Shown: positions 24,992 to 33,931, counted from the first letter of the stretch. The stretch: 64,000 bases of DNA from Novosphingobium silvae (GCF_009856825.1 NZ_WVTD01000004.1:124001-188000); one strand, 5' to 3'. Translations and numbers: made by a program. The notes: generated by a model not told the origin, from the sequence alone.

Positions 24992-25030
24992 CAAAAAAGG
25001 ACGGGCCCGCATGTTTCATGCGGACCCGCC
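24992..25030 (-). terminator. intrinsic terminator of the DUF4136 lipoprotein gene
   Basis: On the minus strand GGGTCCGCATG pairs with CATGCGGGCCC around an AAA loop (one mismatch) and is followed by GTCCTTTTTTG. It stands about 65 bases after the stop of the lipoprotein gene. Confidence 0.85.
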
Positions 25031-25092
25031 CCTCGGTGTCTCCCACTCTTCGCAGGGGGGAGCCGGTCAGTCGTCGAACTCCTTGGAAGAGT

Positions 25093-25767
25093 TCACTTCT
25101 TCTCTGGCGCGACAGTAATGCGCACGGTCTCTCCCGAGTTCCCCGGGAAATTGGTGAACAGCGCCTCGACGAGGTTCGGCACCAGGTACTGGAGCCGGTT
25201 CGAGGACGAAACGGCCTCGGCCTTGCCTTCGAACAGGCGCTGGCCATCGGCGGCGCGATCGATCTTCAGGCCGACGCCGCTGGTGAAGACGGTGTAGGAC
25301 TGGATGCCGTTGTCGAAGAAGGGGTCGTAGAAGCCGTAGCGCCACGGGCTGCCCCAGCCACCGCCCCAGCCCCAGCGGCTACGACCGTAGAAGCCGCCAT
25401 ATCCGCCCCACGGACCCCAGTAGGAGCCGGCCATCGGCGTGGAGCGGACCCGCTCACGGCCCGAATCGACGCCGTAGTCGAAGCGGACGATGAGTTCGGC
25501 ACGCGAGGGATCCTGCACGGGCGTGTAGCCGACCTTGGCCATGCGCTCGCTGACGATCGAGGCGTACTGGGCGAACTCGAGTCCGCCGGCGAGCTTGGGA
25601 TCGTCCGCCACGACCGCGAAAGTCTGACCGGACGGAACCGGAAGCTGCGACTGGAAGCGCGAGACATCGGCCTTGAAGGGCGTCGTACAGGCGGCCACGG
25701 CCATGAGCAGCACGGCGGCTGCGGCAAGCCGAAGCCTGCCGAAATGGGATATGGAATGGTCTGACAT
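25093..25767 (-). CDS. DUF4136 lipoprotein
   Basis: A 224-residue predicted lipoprotein. The signal peptide ends in the lipobox of LLMAVAAC, so Cys would be lipidated. The mature part is a DUF4136-type domain: it starts FKADVSRFQSQLPVPSGQTF, then has a Gly/Tyr/Trp-rich insert (about residues 120-150) and the segment LVPNLVEALFTNFPGNSGET. ATG 25767 is taken because GGAG precedes it and the signal peptide starts there. Function of the domain is unknown; it is probably anchored in the outer membrane. It is divergent from the MOSC gene and has its own terminator. Confidence 0.85.
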   Translation of the reverse strand: MSDHSISHFGRLRLAAAAVLLMAVAACTTPFKADVSRFQSQLPVPSGQTFAVVADDPKLAGGLEFAQYASIVSERMAKVGYTPVQDPSRAELIVRFDYGVDSGRERVRSTPMAGSYWGPWGGYGGFYGRSRWGWGGGWGSPWRYGFYDPFFDNGIQSYTVFTSGVGLKIDRAADGQRLFEGKAEAVSSSNRLQYLVPNLVEALFTNFPGNSGETVRITVAPEKK

Positions 25768-25973
25768 CGTTTTTTCGCTCCACGTGCCCGAAGAGCCTCT
25801 GACGCCCATCCCCGGCGTGGCCTTCGTTTCCTCTATTATCTTGTCGTAGATTCAATGCCCTGAATAGCGCTTGAATGATCCTGGCGTACGACGGGCCGAC
25901 GCCGCCGTTCACCTGCTGCCAAGTTAACGGACGACTTGATCGCTCGTTCCCCATGTAGGAAGGGTGGCACCGC

Positions 25974-26627
25974 ATGAACAGCCCGCTCCCCATCCTCTCC
26001 CTCCAGCGCGGCGGAATCGCCGTCTTCCGCGGCCCCGATGAGCCCAGCGCCATTGCCAAGACGCCTGTGGAAGGGCGCGTGCGCATCCGTCGCCTCGGCC
26101 TGGAAGGAGACGCGCAGGCAGACCTCACGGTGCATGGCGGACCCGACAAGGCGGTTCATCATTACCCGCACGACCATTATGCCTTCTGGCGCGGCTCCAT
26201 CGGACCGCACCGGCTGCTCGACGGCTTTGGCGCCTTCGGAGAGAACATCTCCACCTCGGGCCTTACCGAGGATGGCGTCTGCATCGGGGATCGATGGCGG
26301 CTGGGAACGGCTCTGGTCGAGGTGAGCCAGGGACGCCAGCCCTGCTGGAAGCTGGACCACCGCTTCGACGGAGCGAAGGTTAACGCGGCCATGATCCGCG
26401 CCCGCTGCCCCGGCTGGTACTACCGCGTGGTCGAGGAAGGGGATGCCAAAGCGGGAGACACCATGGGCCTCGTCGATCGCCCGTTTCCGGACTGGAGCGT
26501 CGCGCGCGTTTTCGGCCTTCTCATCGCCGGCGACCACCGGCAGGACCGTGCGGCGCTCGAGGCGCTGGGCGAAGTGAGCGCACTTGCCGCGCCCTGGATG
26601 CGGCGGCGCGAAAAGCTGCTCGGCTGA
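25974..26627 (+). CDS. MOSC domain protein (YiiM-like)
   Basis: A 217-residue protein of the MOSC superfamily, related to E. coli YiiM, which handles sulphur or N-hydroxylated substrates with a molybdenum cofactor. The conserved pieces are GLEGDAQADLTVHGGPDKAV, FGENISTSGL and GDRWRLGTALVEVSQGRQPC. The Cys in GRQPC corresponds to the conserved cofactor-binding Cys. The 3-alpha C-terminal domain typical of YiiM is present. Start ATG 25974. The gap before it (25768-25973) holds a single GTTAAC and nothing else clear. Confidence 0.88.
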   Translation: MNSPLPILSLQRGGIAVFRGPDEPSAIAKTPVEGRVRIRRLGLEGDAQADLTVHGGPDKAVHHYPHDHYAFWRGSIGPHRLLDGFGAFGENISTSGLTEDGVCIGDRWRLGTALVEVSQGRQPCWKLDHRFDGAKVNAAMIRARCPGWYYRVVEEGDAKAGDTMGLVDRPFPDWSVARVFGLLIAGDHRQDRAALEALGEVSALAAPWMRRREKLLG

Positions 26628-26663
26628 GCCGCTTGCCCGGCGCAAGTTGATGAAGTGCATGCA

Positions 26664-26695
26664 CGCGGCCTGCGCTTGGCTGAAAGCAGGCCGCG
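26664..26695. other. hairpin between convergent genes
   Basis: A 10-bp perfect inverted repeat CGCGGCCTGC (26664-26673) and its complement (26686-26695) with a 12-base loop lies between the MOSC gene and trpS. There is no T-run, so it is a weak terminator candidate. The rest of the 179-base gap shows no gene. Confidence 0.45.
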
Positions 26696-26806
26696 ATGAG
26701 GTCCCGGCGGCGCAGGAAGGCGGCCGGAGTGTGGCAGCGACAGGCGGTGTAGGAAAGCGCGCGCGGCTTTTGCCTTTTCGGGAAGGCTAAGCGCGCGGCC
26801 CGGCGA

Positions 26807-27826
26807 TCAGCCGCGAACCAGTCCCAGCGCCTGGTAGGTCTTCTCCAGCGTCGGCACGGCGCGGGCTCGGGCCTTCTCGGCGCCCTTGGCCAGGATCGCG
26901 TCCAGCGCGGCGCGGTCCTCGCGAAGGGACAGGAAGCGTTCGTTGATCGGCCCCAGCTTCTCGACCAGCAGTTCGCCCAGCGCCGGCTTGAACTTGCCAA
27001 AGCCTTCGCCGCCGAATTCTGAAAGCACGGCATCGACGCTCGTGCCTGCCATGACCGCGTAGATCGCGACGAGGTTCTTCGCCTCGGCCCGGCCCTCGAG
27101 ACCCGCCTTCTCGCACGGCAGCGGCTCGGGGTCGGTCTTGGCTTTCTTGACCTTCTGCATGATCGTGTCGGCGCCGTCGGTCATGTTGATGCGGCTCATG
27201 TCCGACGGGTCCGACTTGCTCATCTTGGACGAGCCGTCGCGCAAGCTCATGATGCGTGCGGCTTCCGGCGGGATGAAGGGCGCGGGCAGGGTGAAGAGCG
27301 GCGCATTCTCGGCACAGAAGTCGTTGTTGAACTTCTGCGCGATGTCGCGGGCAAGCTCCAGGTGCTGCTTCTGGTCCTCGCCGACGGGAACGTGCGTGGC
27401 CTGGTACAGCAGCACGTCGGCTGCCTGCAGGACAGGGTAGGTGAAGAGCGCCACGCTCGCGCCCTCGCGGTTCTTGCCCGCCTTGTCCTTCCACTGGGTC
27501 ATGCGGTTGAGCCAGCCCATGCGGGCGGTGCCGTTCAGCAGCCACTGCATCTCGGAGTGCTGGGGCACCTGCGCCTGGTTGAACAGGATGGAGCGGTCCG
27601 GATCGATCCCGCAGGCGACGAGGGCCGCCACCATCTCGCGCGTGTTGGCGGCAAGGTCGGCAGGCGCGTGCGGCATCGAGATCGCATGAAGGTCGGCCAG
27701 GAAGTAGAGGCACTCGCCCCCCTCGGCCGAGACCTGCTCCTGCATCGCCACCCAGTTGCGGATCGCGCCCAGGTAGTTGCCGAGGTGCAGGTTGCCGGTG
27801 GGCTGGATGCCGGAGACGATACGCAT
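26807..27826 (-). CDS. trpS: tryptophan--tRNA ligase
   Basis: Class I aminoacyl-tRNA synthetase that charges tRNA-Trp. The 339-residue protein has the HIGH-type motif [14 protein letters not shown] (residues 8-21) and the KMSKS loop [10 protein letters not shown] near residue 200. Start [11 protein letters not shown] is standard. It is the last gene of the secB-murJ-trpS series on the minus strand, although a 400-base gap with a repeat element separates it from murJ, so it probably has its own promoter. Confidence 0.97.
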   Translation of the reverse strand: MRIVSGIQPTGNLHLGNYLGAIRNWVAMQEQVSAEGGECLYFLADLHAISMPHAPADLAANTREMVAALVACGIDPDRSILFNQAQVPQHSEMQWLLNGTARMGWLNRMTQWKDKAGKNREGASVALFTYPVLQAADVLLYQATHVPVGEDQKQHLELARDIAQKFNNDFCAENAPLFTLPAPFIPPEAARIMSLRDGSSKMSKSDPSDMSRINMTDGADTIMQKVKKAKTDPEPLPCEKAGLEGRAEAKNLVAIYAVMAGTSVDAVLSEFGGEGFGKFKPALGELLVEKLGPINERFLSLREDRAALDAILAKGAEKARARAVPTLEKTYQALGLVRG

Positions 27827-28036
27827 GGCCGCGTCCTTAAGTCAGTTGTGAGATCGGGAAACAGGCGTCCCCACGGAACGCAGGAGAGCAGGGGTCAACG
27901 CGCGGTGCGCGCGCTTGTCCACCATCGCCAGGCACTGCGCCGCTGGGAGAAGAGTTCCTGCATGGCGCAGGCTCATAGCACAGCCGCCCGGTGATGGAAG
28001 CCTTTCGGAGCGGGTGAAAAAGAGAAGGAAATTTGT
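27827..28036. other. trpS upstream gap
   Basis: About 210 bases upstream of trpS, between its start and a palindromic repeat element. Together with the element this forms a 400-base stretch without a gene. I see no clear promoter pair or other gene. A purine-rich run (AAAAAGAGAAGGAAA) leads into the element. Confidence 0.4.
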
Positions 28037-28177
28037 CACGCAGAGACGCAGAGACGCAGAGGAGTAGCGCTGGCGGCGCAGCCGCTTTGTACCGGGAAGG
28101 GGGGGGTGCCGCAAAGCTAAAAGGGGCGGAAGCCTGCGGCGCGGCAGGACATCTCTGCGCCTCTGCGTCTCTGCGTG
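28037..28177. repeat. MITE-like or REP-like element with 25-bp terminal inverted repeats
   Basis: A 141-bp segment bounded by 25-bp inverted repeats that match at 24 of 25 positions (28037-28061 and 28153-28177). Each arm is built of short tandem units of the type CGCAGAGA. The centre is GC-rich and holds a G-run. There is no coding capacity for a transposase. Flanking target-site duplication is not evident. I believe similar CACGCAGAGACGCAGAG sequences are scattered in other bacterial genomes, but this was not checked. It sits between murJ and trpS. Confidence 0.75.
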
Positions 28178-28228
28178 CACCTCATCCCTTCTTCTTCGCG
28201 CCTCAGTGTGAAATCACGAAGCTCCGCG

Positions 28229-29791
28229 TCAGCGTCGGCGGCGCAGGAGCGCAAGGTCGGCGCGGGTGAAGGCGCCTGTCGCGACCGTGGCCAGAGCGTA
28301 GACCGCGCCGCCCGCGCCCACCAGAACCGCCAGCGTCAGTCCGCGCACGATCCAAGTGCCGTGGAGGAAAGGCGCCATCAGTCCCTGTCCGAACCACAGC
28401 GCGACACCCATCGCCGCGGCCGCCAGCGCCAGACGCCAGGCGCGCCGCCGCAGACGTGCGTCGACCACGAAGTGACCGCGCTTCACGAGCGTGCGGTAGA
28501 GCATGGCGACGTTGACGGTGGAGGCGATCGCGGTCGCCAGCGGCGGGCCCATGTGCTGCAGCGGCACGATCAGGATGAGGTTCCCGGCAAGGTTCACCAC
28601 CATCGAGATCATGGCGTAGCGCACGGGCGTCCTGGTGTCCTGCCGGGCGTAGAAGCCGGGCGTCAGCACCTTGACCAGGATGTAGCTGGGCAGGCCGATG
28701 GAGAATGCGGCGAGCGCCTCCGCCGTGCGCGCGACGTCGGTGGCGTCGAACTTGCCGTAGCCGAACAGCGCGGCGGCGATCGGCGCGCCGCACACGATCA
28801 GCGCCACTGCCGCGGGAAGGGTCAGCAGAAGCGCAAGTTCCAGCCCTCGGTTCTGCGTCTCCATCGCCTCGGCTTCCTGCCCGGCGCCGAGCTGGCGCGA
28901 TATCGTGGGGAGAAGCACGGTGCCAAGGCCGATGCCGATCAGGCCGAGCGGGAGCTGGTTCAGCCGGTCCGCCATGTAGATATAGGTCACCGAACCGTGC
29001 GCCAGCAGGTAGGCTGCCAGTGCGGTCGAGATGACGAGGTTGATCTGCACCGCGCCTGCACCGGCCGCGGCGGGCAGGATCAGCTTCAGCAGTTGCTTCA
29101 CGTCCGCGTTCCAGACCGGCATCCGAAGGCGCATCGACACCGCGTTGGCGCGGCAGGCCCAGACCAGCCAAGCCAGCTGCAGCGCGCCCGACACCGAGAC
29201 GCCGATCGCCTGGTTGCGTGCGGTGACGAGCGGATCGTCCGAGTGGAAGCCCAGCAGGGCAACGATGAGTGTCAGGTTCAGCAGGATCGGCGCGGCCGCG
29301 TTGACCCAGAACTTGCCGAGCGAATTGAGGATACCGCCCAGCAGCGAGACGAGGCTGATGAGGGCAAGGTAGGGGATTGTCAGGCGGCTGAGCGAGACGG
29401 CATAGGCGAACTGATCCGCGCTCACGTCGTTGAAGCCGCCCGAGAGGAGCAGCGTCACCGGCCAGGCGAGCACTTCGAGGGCCACCGTCATGACGATGAG
29501 CACTGGAAGCAGCACCGAAAGCGCCTGTTCGGCGAAAGTGATGCCCGAAGCCAGCCCGGTGCCCTTGGGATCGCCCACCTTCTGGTTGAACATCGGGATG
29601 AAGGCGGACGCGAAGGCGCCTTCCGCGAAGAGCGCGCGGAACATGTTGGGCAGGCGAAAGGCGATCAGGAACGCGTCCGAGGCGAAGCCGGCGCCCACGA
29701 AGCGCGCGAAAAGGCTGTCCCGCACAAGGCCGAGGATCCGGCTGGCGAGCGTCAGGCCGCCGACGCTGGCGAGGGCTTTCGCGAGGTTCAT
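28229..29791 (-). CDS. murJ: lipid II flippase MurJ
   Basis: A 520-residue polytopic membrane protein (MviN/MurJ, MOP superfamily) that flips lipid II across the inner membrane for peptidoglycan synthesis. It starts MNLAKALASVGGLTLASRIL, and contains GLVRDSLFARFVGAG, RLPNMFRALFAEGAFASAF and ADRLNQLPLGLIGIGLGTVLLP, all family landmarks. About 14 hydrophobic helices are visible. The ATG at 29791 is chosen over an upstream in-frame ATG because it gives the usual N-terminus. It follows secB by about 105 bases. Confidence 0.96.
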   Translation of the reverse strand: MNLAKALASVGGLTLASRILGLVRDSLFARFVGAGFASDAFLIAFRLPNMFRALFAEGAFASAFIPMFNQKVGDPKGTGLASGITFAEQALSVLLPVLIVMTVALEVLAWPVTLLLSGGFNDVSADQFAYAVSLSRLTIPYLALISLVSLLGGILNSLGKFWVNAAAPILLNLTLIVALLGFHSDDPLVTARNQAIGVSVSGALQLAWLVWACRANAVSMRLRMPVWNADVKQLLKLILPAAAGAGAVQINLVISTALAAYLLAHGSVTYIYMADRLNQLPLGLIGIGLGTVLLPTISRQLGAGQEAEAMETQNRGLELALLLTLPAAVALIVCGAPIAAALFGYGKFDATDVARTAEALAAFSIGLPSYILVKVLTPGFYARQDTRTPVRYAMISMVVNLAGNLILIVPLQHMGPPLATAIASTVNVAMLYRTLVKRGHFVVDARLRRRAWRLALAAAAMGVALWFGQGLMAPFLHGTWIVRGLTLAVLVGAGGAVYALATVATGAFTRADLALLRRRR

Positions 29792-29896
29792 GCGCGCCAC
29801 ATTCCCGTCACCCGCCCTCGCTCGATGCGGCCGCCATCGCGGCGAGCGAGGCATCCGAGGGAGCGGGGATGTTCACCCCCCGCTCCGAAGATCGCC

Positions 29897-30412
29897 TCAG
29901 GCGTGGCCCGCAGGCTCGCCGATGCCGGCCTCGGCCTGCTGTGCCTGCGCCTGGAGCTGCTGCACGTAGAGGCCGTTGAAATCGATCGGCTCGAGCATGA
30001 GCGGCGCGAAGCCTGCATCGCGCGTGGCGTCGGCGATGACGCGGCGCGCGAAGGGGAAGAGGATGCGCGGGCACTCGGCAAAGAGGAACGCGTGGCTCTG
30101 CTGTTCCTCGAGGTTGCGCATGCCCACGAGCGCGCAGTAGCTCAGTTCGACCGCGAAGGCGACGCCGGCATCGGCGCGCGAGGCGCAGGTGATCTTGAGC
30201 TCGACCTCGTGGACCTCGCCCTCGATCGCGCGGGCGCCGATGTTGAACTGCACGTCGATCTGCGGCTGGTCCTGCCAGGCGAAGCTCTCCGGCGCGTTCG
30301 GGTTCTCGACCGAGAGATCCTTGACGTACTGGGAGATGATCCCGGCAGCGGGCGCGTTGTCCTCGCCGTTGCCGAGGTTGAGGTCGGAAATGATGTTGCC
30401 TTCGTCGGCCAT
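29897..30412 (-). CDS. secB: protein-export chaperone SecB
   Basis: Cytosolic export chaperone that holds preproteins unfolded and delivers them to SecA. The 171-residue product is of normal alphaproteobacterial length with an acidic N-terminus. Conserved pieces are ISQYVKDLSVENPNAP, the FLFAECPRILFPFARRVI stretch and the C-terminal LEPIDFNGLYVQQ. I use ATG 30412; an in-frame ATG at 30430 would add six residues. It is divergent from the Tim44-like gene across a 386-base gap and lies upstream of murJ. Confidence 0.96.
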   Translation of the reverse strand: MADEGNIISDLNLGNGEDNAPAAGIISQYVKDLSVENPNAPESFAWQDQPQIDVQFNIGARAIEGEVHEVELKITCASRADAGVAFAVELSYCALVGMRNLEEQQSHAFLFAECPRILFPFARRVIADATRDAGFAPLMLEPIDFNGLYVQQLQAQAQQAEAGIGEPAGHA

Positions 30413-30798
30413 CTGATGATCGTCCCGCAATGAAACTGAGAAAACTCTGCGTGCCGGCGCGCCTAAAACATTTTCCCGGTCCGGGGAACACCCGAGCTTG
30501 CGGAAAATTGTAGGGATGTTGTCCCGGCAGGAAGCGCAAGCGTCGCGGGGGCCTGCCGCAAGGCACGCCCATCCTGTCCCCGGGCCGGCGAAAAAGTGCC
30601 CCCGGTCGCCTGCTCACGCGTTGTTCATTTGTAAAGGCTACCTATCTGGGGCTATGTTGGAGTGCTAAGGCCGACGCGCCGGAGTCTCTCCGAAGGAGCT
30701 CCCCGGCATGTGCCGGAGCCGGCCGCCGCCATGCCGGAACCTCGACGAGCGATGTTCATCGGCATGGTCGTGCGGACAGAAGGGATGGATAAAGGGAC
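30413..30798. other. divergent intergenic region between secB and the Tim44-like gene
   Basis: A 386-base gap between divergent genes, so it must hold promoters for both sides. On the plus strand TTGTTC (30621-30626) and TATCTG (30643-30648) are separated by 16 bases and form the best candidate for the Tim44-like gene. No secB promoter stands out. Several GC-rich short inverted repeats are present but none is convincing. No gene fits here. Confidence 0.4.
30621..30648 (+). promoter_or_regulatory. candidate promoter for the Tim44-like gene
   Basis: TTGTTC and TATCTG with a 16-base spacer, about 150 bases before the GTG start at 30799. The distance implies a long leader, so this is tentative. 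Confidence 0.35.
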
Positions 30799-31488
30799 GT
30801 GACACCGGAAATAGTGATCCTGGCCATGATCGCGGCCTTCCTGGGACTGCGGCTCTACTCGGTGCTCGGTCGCCGCGCCGAGCATGAGGAGGAGCCCATC
30901 CAGGGACGCTTCGAAGGCCGTCAGGGCCAGCCGGGCGCTCCGCGCGTGGCTGCGCCCGCCAAGCCCGACAGCCGGGGCGAAGATCGTGCCCGCCTTCAGC
31001 AGGCTCAGCGCCTGCGTGAAGTGCCGCTTGCCTCACCTGCGGTCGAGCGCGGCCTTGCCGAGATCGGGCAGGCCGACCGACGCTTCGATGCCGCCGCCTT
31101 CGTGGAAGGTGCGCGCGGCGCCTACCGGATGATCCTCGAGGCCTTCTGGAAGGGCGACAAGGCGGCCCTGCGCCAGCTTTGCGACGACGAGGTCTACGCC
31201 GGTTTCGAAGCCGCCATCGATGCCCGCCTCGCCGCCGGTGAGACGCTCGACAACAGGCTGATCCGCATCGAGGAAACCGCGTTCGTCGCCGCCGGCGTCG
31301 ACAACAGCTTCGCGAAGATCACCCTGCGCTTCCGCAGCGACATCGCCGCCGTCACCCGCGACGCGGAAGGCAACGTCATCGCCGGCTCGCTCGACGATGC
31401 GATCGAATCGATCGATGTGTGGACCTTTGGTCGTGCGGTGAACTCGCCTGATCCCGACTGGCTGCTCGAGGAAACCGACGAAGGTTGA
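30799..31488 (+). CDS. Tim44/TimA-family protein
   Basis: A 229-residue membrane-anchored protein of the Tim44-like family, related in its C-domain to mitochondrial Tim44. One N-terminal helix, VILAMIAAFLGLRLYSVLG, is followed by a charged, Arg/Gln-rich linker. The Tim44-like domain (about residues 85-225) starts FDAAAFVEGARGAYRMILEA and ends IDVWTFGRAVNSPDPDWLL. The linked genes in alphaproteobacteria are secB, mltA and smr, as here. The bacterial role is not settled; an envelope or export function is inferred. GTG start at 30799. Confidence 0.88.
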   Translation: MTPEIVILAMIAAFLGLRLYSVLGRRAEHEEEPIQGRFEGRQGQPGAPRVAAPAKPDSRGEDRARLQQAQRLREVPLASPAVERGLAEIGQADRRFDAAAFVEGARGAYRMILEAFWKGDKAALRQLCDDEVYAGFEAAIDARLAAGETLDNRLIRIEETAFVAAGVDNSFAKITLRFRSDIAAVTRDAEGNVIAGSLDDAIESIDVWTFGRAVNSPDPDWLLEETDEG

Positions 31489-31527
31489 TCCCTGCGCGGC
31501 AGACTTTATCGATGAACGCCTGAATTG

Positions 31528-31553
31528 CCCCGCGCCCCATGCGCGGGGTTTTT
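31528..31553 (+). terminator. intrinsic terminator after the Tim44-like gene
   Basis: CCCCGCGC (31528-31535), loop CCCAT, GCGCGGGG (31541-31548), then TTTTT. It lies 40 bases after the stop and just before the mltA ribosome binding site, so it separates the two genes unless it is read through. Confidence 0.9.
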
Positions 31554-31572
31554 GCGTGGAGGGAGTGCAATC

Positions 31573-32829
31573 TTGCAGCTTTGGGGGAAGGCGCGGAGCA
31601 TCGCCGTTCGAACGGCGCGCGCCGCGTTGTTGTCTGCATCGTTTGCGGCGCTTGCCGCCTGTGGCGGCGTCGTTCCTTCGCCCAGTGGCCAACGCCCTCC
31701 CGTATCGCCCCCGCCTCGGCCCACGCCTGCCCCTTCGTCTTCCCTGCCGCAGCCGCAGAACGCCCTTCTGCTCGGCGTCAGGGCGGGCCCCGCGATTACC
31801 TCGCTGCCGATGACGGGAGACGATGCCGCCGGCGCGCTTTCCGCGTTCCGCGAAAGCTGCGCACGCCTGACAACGCGCGCGGACGGCAGCGGCCTCACGC
31901 GGCCGGCGGACTGGCGCCAGGCCTGTACCGCTGCGGCCAACTGGGGCCAGGGCGCCCCAAGCGCATTCTTCGCAAGCTACTTCGAAACCGCGCGCGTCGG
32001 CGATGGCAGAGCCTATGCCACGGGCTACTACGAGCCTGAAATCGCCGGTTCGCGCAACGCGGTGCCGGGGTACTCCTATCCCGTCTACGGGCTTCCTCGC
32101 GACCTCGTTCGCGCCCGGCCCGGGGACGCGGCTCCGCTGAAGGACGGGCGCATGCCGCTCGGCCGCTATGGCCCGGACGGCCGGTTCACCGCCTATTTCG
32201 ACCGCGAGGAGATCACCAACGGCGCGCTTGCGGGTCAGGGGCTCGAGATCGCCTGGGTCGCCGATCCGGTCGAGTTCTTCTTCCTGCAGGTGCAGGGCTC
32301 CGGCCGGCTTGTCTCTCCCGACGGAACGGTCACGCGCATCGGCTATGCCGGGCAGAACGGGCAGGCCTATACCGGCATCGGCGGGCTCATGCGCGAGCGC
32401 GGCCTCGTGGGCTCGGGGCCGGGGCAGTACTCCGGTTCGATGCAGGGCATCATGCAGTATATCCGCGAGCATCCGGTGGAAGGCCGCGCGCTGATGAACG
32501 AGAACCGGTCCTGGGTCTTCTTCAAGGTGCTGGAAGGCGATGGCCCGCTGGGCGCGCTCAACGTGCCGGTGCGCGCGGGAAGCTCTGTCGCCGCCGATCC
32601 GCGCTTCGTTCCGCTCGGCGCCCCTGTCTGGCTCGATCTGGACCGGCGCGAGGCGAGCGGGCTGTGGGTCGCGCAGGATACCGGAGGCGCGATCAAGGGC
32701 GCCAACCGGTTCGACACGTTCTGGGGCGCAGGGCAGCGCGCACGCACGATCGCCGGCGGCATGAGCGGACGTGGCAGCGCCCTTGTCCTTCTGCCCCGGG
32801 GGACGCTCTCGCGCCTCGGCGTGCGATGA
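31573..32829 (+). CDS. mltA: membrane-bound lytic murein transglycosylase A
   Basis: Outer-membrane lipoprotein that cleaves peptidoglycan glycans to 1,6-anhydro products. The signal peptide ends in the lipobox ASFAALAAC. A Pro/Ser-rich linker follows, then the MltA domain with ATGYYEPEIAGSR, ADPVEFFFLQVQGSG and the 3D domain, in which LWVAQDTGGAIKGANRFDTF carries the catalytic Asp. I set the start at TTG 31573, with GGAGGG nine bases upstream; this gives 418 residues with a proper signal peptide. It overlaps the next gene by four bases (ATGA). Confidence 0.94.
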   Translation: MQLWGKARSIAVRTARAALLSASFAALAACGGVVPSPSGQRPPVSPPPRPTPAPSSSLPQPQNALLLGVRAGPAITSLPMTGDDAAGALSAFRESCARLTTRADGSGLTRPADWRQACTAAANWGQGAPSAFFASYFETARVGDGRAYATGYYEPEIAGSRNAVPGYSYPVYGLPRDLVRARPGDAAPLKDGRMPLGRYGPDGRFTAYFDREEITNGALAGQGLEIAWVADPVEFFFLQVQGSGRLVSPDGTVTRIGYAGQNGQAYTGIGGLMRERGLVGSGPGQYSGSMQGIMQYIREHPVEGRALMNENRSWVFFKVLEGDGPLGALNVPVRAGSSVAADPRFVPLGAPVWLDLDRREASGLWVAQDTGGAIKGANRFDTFWGAGQRARTIAGGMSGRGSALVLLPRGTLSRLGVR

Positions 32830-33407
32830 GGCGCGCTGGCCGCAACCTCACGCCCGAGGAAGCGCAGGTGTGGGCGCAGGTAGCCCGCACGGTGAAGCCG
32901 CTTTCGCCTCCCCGGCCTGCAGCGTTGCCTCAGGCGGCCAAAGCGCTCGTACCAGATACCCCATTGCCGCCAGTCCCGCCCCCGGCCCGGCGCGTGAAGG
33001 GGCGGGTTCCCGCGCCGCTGCCGCCAAAGGTCCCGCCGCCCAAGCCCAGGGCGGACGTGCCTGCCCACCTTGACGGAACGTGGGACAGGCGCATCGCCAA
33101 GGGCACGCTTGCCCCCGACTTCAGCCTGGACCTGCATGGCTCCACGCTCGACCAGGCCTATTCCCGGCTCATGCATGGCCTTGCGCAGGCGAAGGCCATG
33201 GGCGCACGGGTCGTGCTCGTCGTCACGGGCAAGCCCCGGCCGGTCGACGCGGCCGATCGCGGCACCGCGCGCGGGGCCATCCGCGCGAAAGTGGCGGACT
33301 GGCTTGCCGCCAGCGAGCACGCCAGCGACATCGTGGCCGTGCGCGGCGCGCACCGCCGCCATGGCGGACATGGCGCCATCTACGTGGTCCTGAAGAAGCG
33401 GCGCTGA
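32826..33407 (+). CDS. Smr/MutS2-type domain protein
   Basis: A 193-residue protein with a Pro-rich N-terminal half (about residues 20-80) and a C-terminal Smr domain (about 95-190). Smr landmarks are LDLHGSTLDQAYSRLMHGL, VVLVVTGKPRP and the terminal HGGHGAIYVVLKKR. In family members this domain nicks DNA or RNA; the LDLHG and the TGxG-like motif are its core, but here TGKPRP replaces the usual TGKG. The ATG overlaps the mltA stop, so the pair is translationally coupled, an arrangement common in sphingomonads and rhizobia. Confidence 0.88.
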   Translation: MRRAGRNLTPEEAQVWAQVARTVKPLSPPRPAALPQAAKALVPDTPLPPVPPPARRVKGRVPAPLPPKVPPPKPRADVPAHLDGTWDRRIAKGTLAPDFSLDLHGSTLDQAYSRLMHGLAQAKAMGARVVLVVTGKPRPVDAADRGTARGAIRAKVADWLAASEHASDIVAVRGAHRRHGGHGAIYVVLKKRR

Positions 33408-33545
33408 TTCGCTCCGGTTCGGGCAGGATGCCGTGGAGAGCCGGGAAGCGCAGGTGGGCGGCAGCTTACCTCCGATACGGAATGTTCCAAAGTGCGCGTC
33501 GGAACTCAAGTCATGGTTGCGGTGCGATAATTACTTTGCTGCGCC

Positions 33546-33554
33546 TGCTATAAT
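33546..33554 (+). promoter_or_regulatory. extended -10 promoter candidate
   Basis: TGCTATAAT is a perfect TATAAT with the TGn extension, in an unusually A/T-rich patch of this GC-rich region (33520-33600). It lies about 115 bases before the DUF6894 gene. No good -35 box is present, as is normal for extended -10 promoters. The rest of 33408-33668 shows no gene. Confidence 0.5.
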
Positions 33555-33668
33555 ACAGCCGCATTCGAGGTAAAAACATTCGCATCGGTTTTGATTATAG
33601 GACCCTTCGAGGTATGATGATCTGCGGGTGGAGCTTCCGGCCGCAAGGCGACTATGGGGGGACGCCGC

Positions 33669-33908
33669 ATGCCTCGTTTTTACTTTCACGTGCAGGACGG
33701 GCGAGAGCAGGACTTCGACGGGATCGAACTTCCCGATCTGGACGCCGCGAGGCGGGAAGCGGTGCGTTTCGCAGGCTATCTGATCCAGAACGCGGCGGAG
33801 ACACTTCCGGCGGGCGAACTGTGGTCCATGCAGGTCTGCGACGAAGAAGGCACCCGATATTTGACGCTGGAGTTTTCCGTGGCGATCGAGCGAGCGCTGA
33901 CTGCCTGA
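33669..33908 (+). CDS. small DUF6894-family protein
   Basis: A 79-residue soluble protein beginning MPRFYFHVQDGREQDFDGIE, the typical opening of DUF6894 proteins, which are numerous in alphaproteobacteria. It continues ELPDLDAARREAVRFAG and ends with a short beta-rich part. The ATG at 33669 has a G-run (GGGGGG) nine bases upstream and is preferred to an in-frame start 15 bases earlier. Function is unknown. It stands alone, with a likely extended -10 promoter upstream and a hairpin downstream shared with ahpF. Confidence 0.75.
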   Translation: MPRFYFHVQDGREQDFDGIELPDLDAARREAVRFAGYLIQNAAETLPAGELWSMQVCDEEGTRYLTLEFSVAIERALTA

Positions 33909-33931
33909 CCTTCTGACCCGTGAACGCGAAA

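Noticed and set aside
28175..30433. A long plus-strand frame opposite murJ and secB
   Set aside because: MurJ and SecB are unmistakable on the minus strand, and this frame has no recognised motifs.
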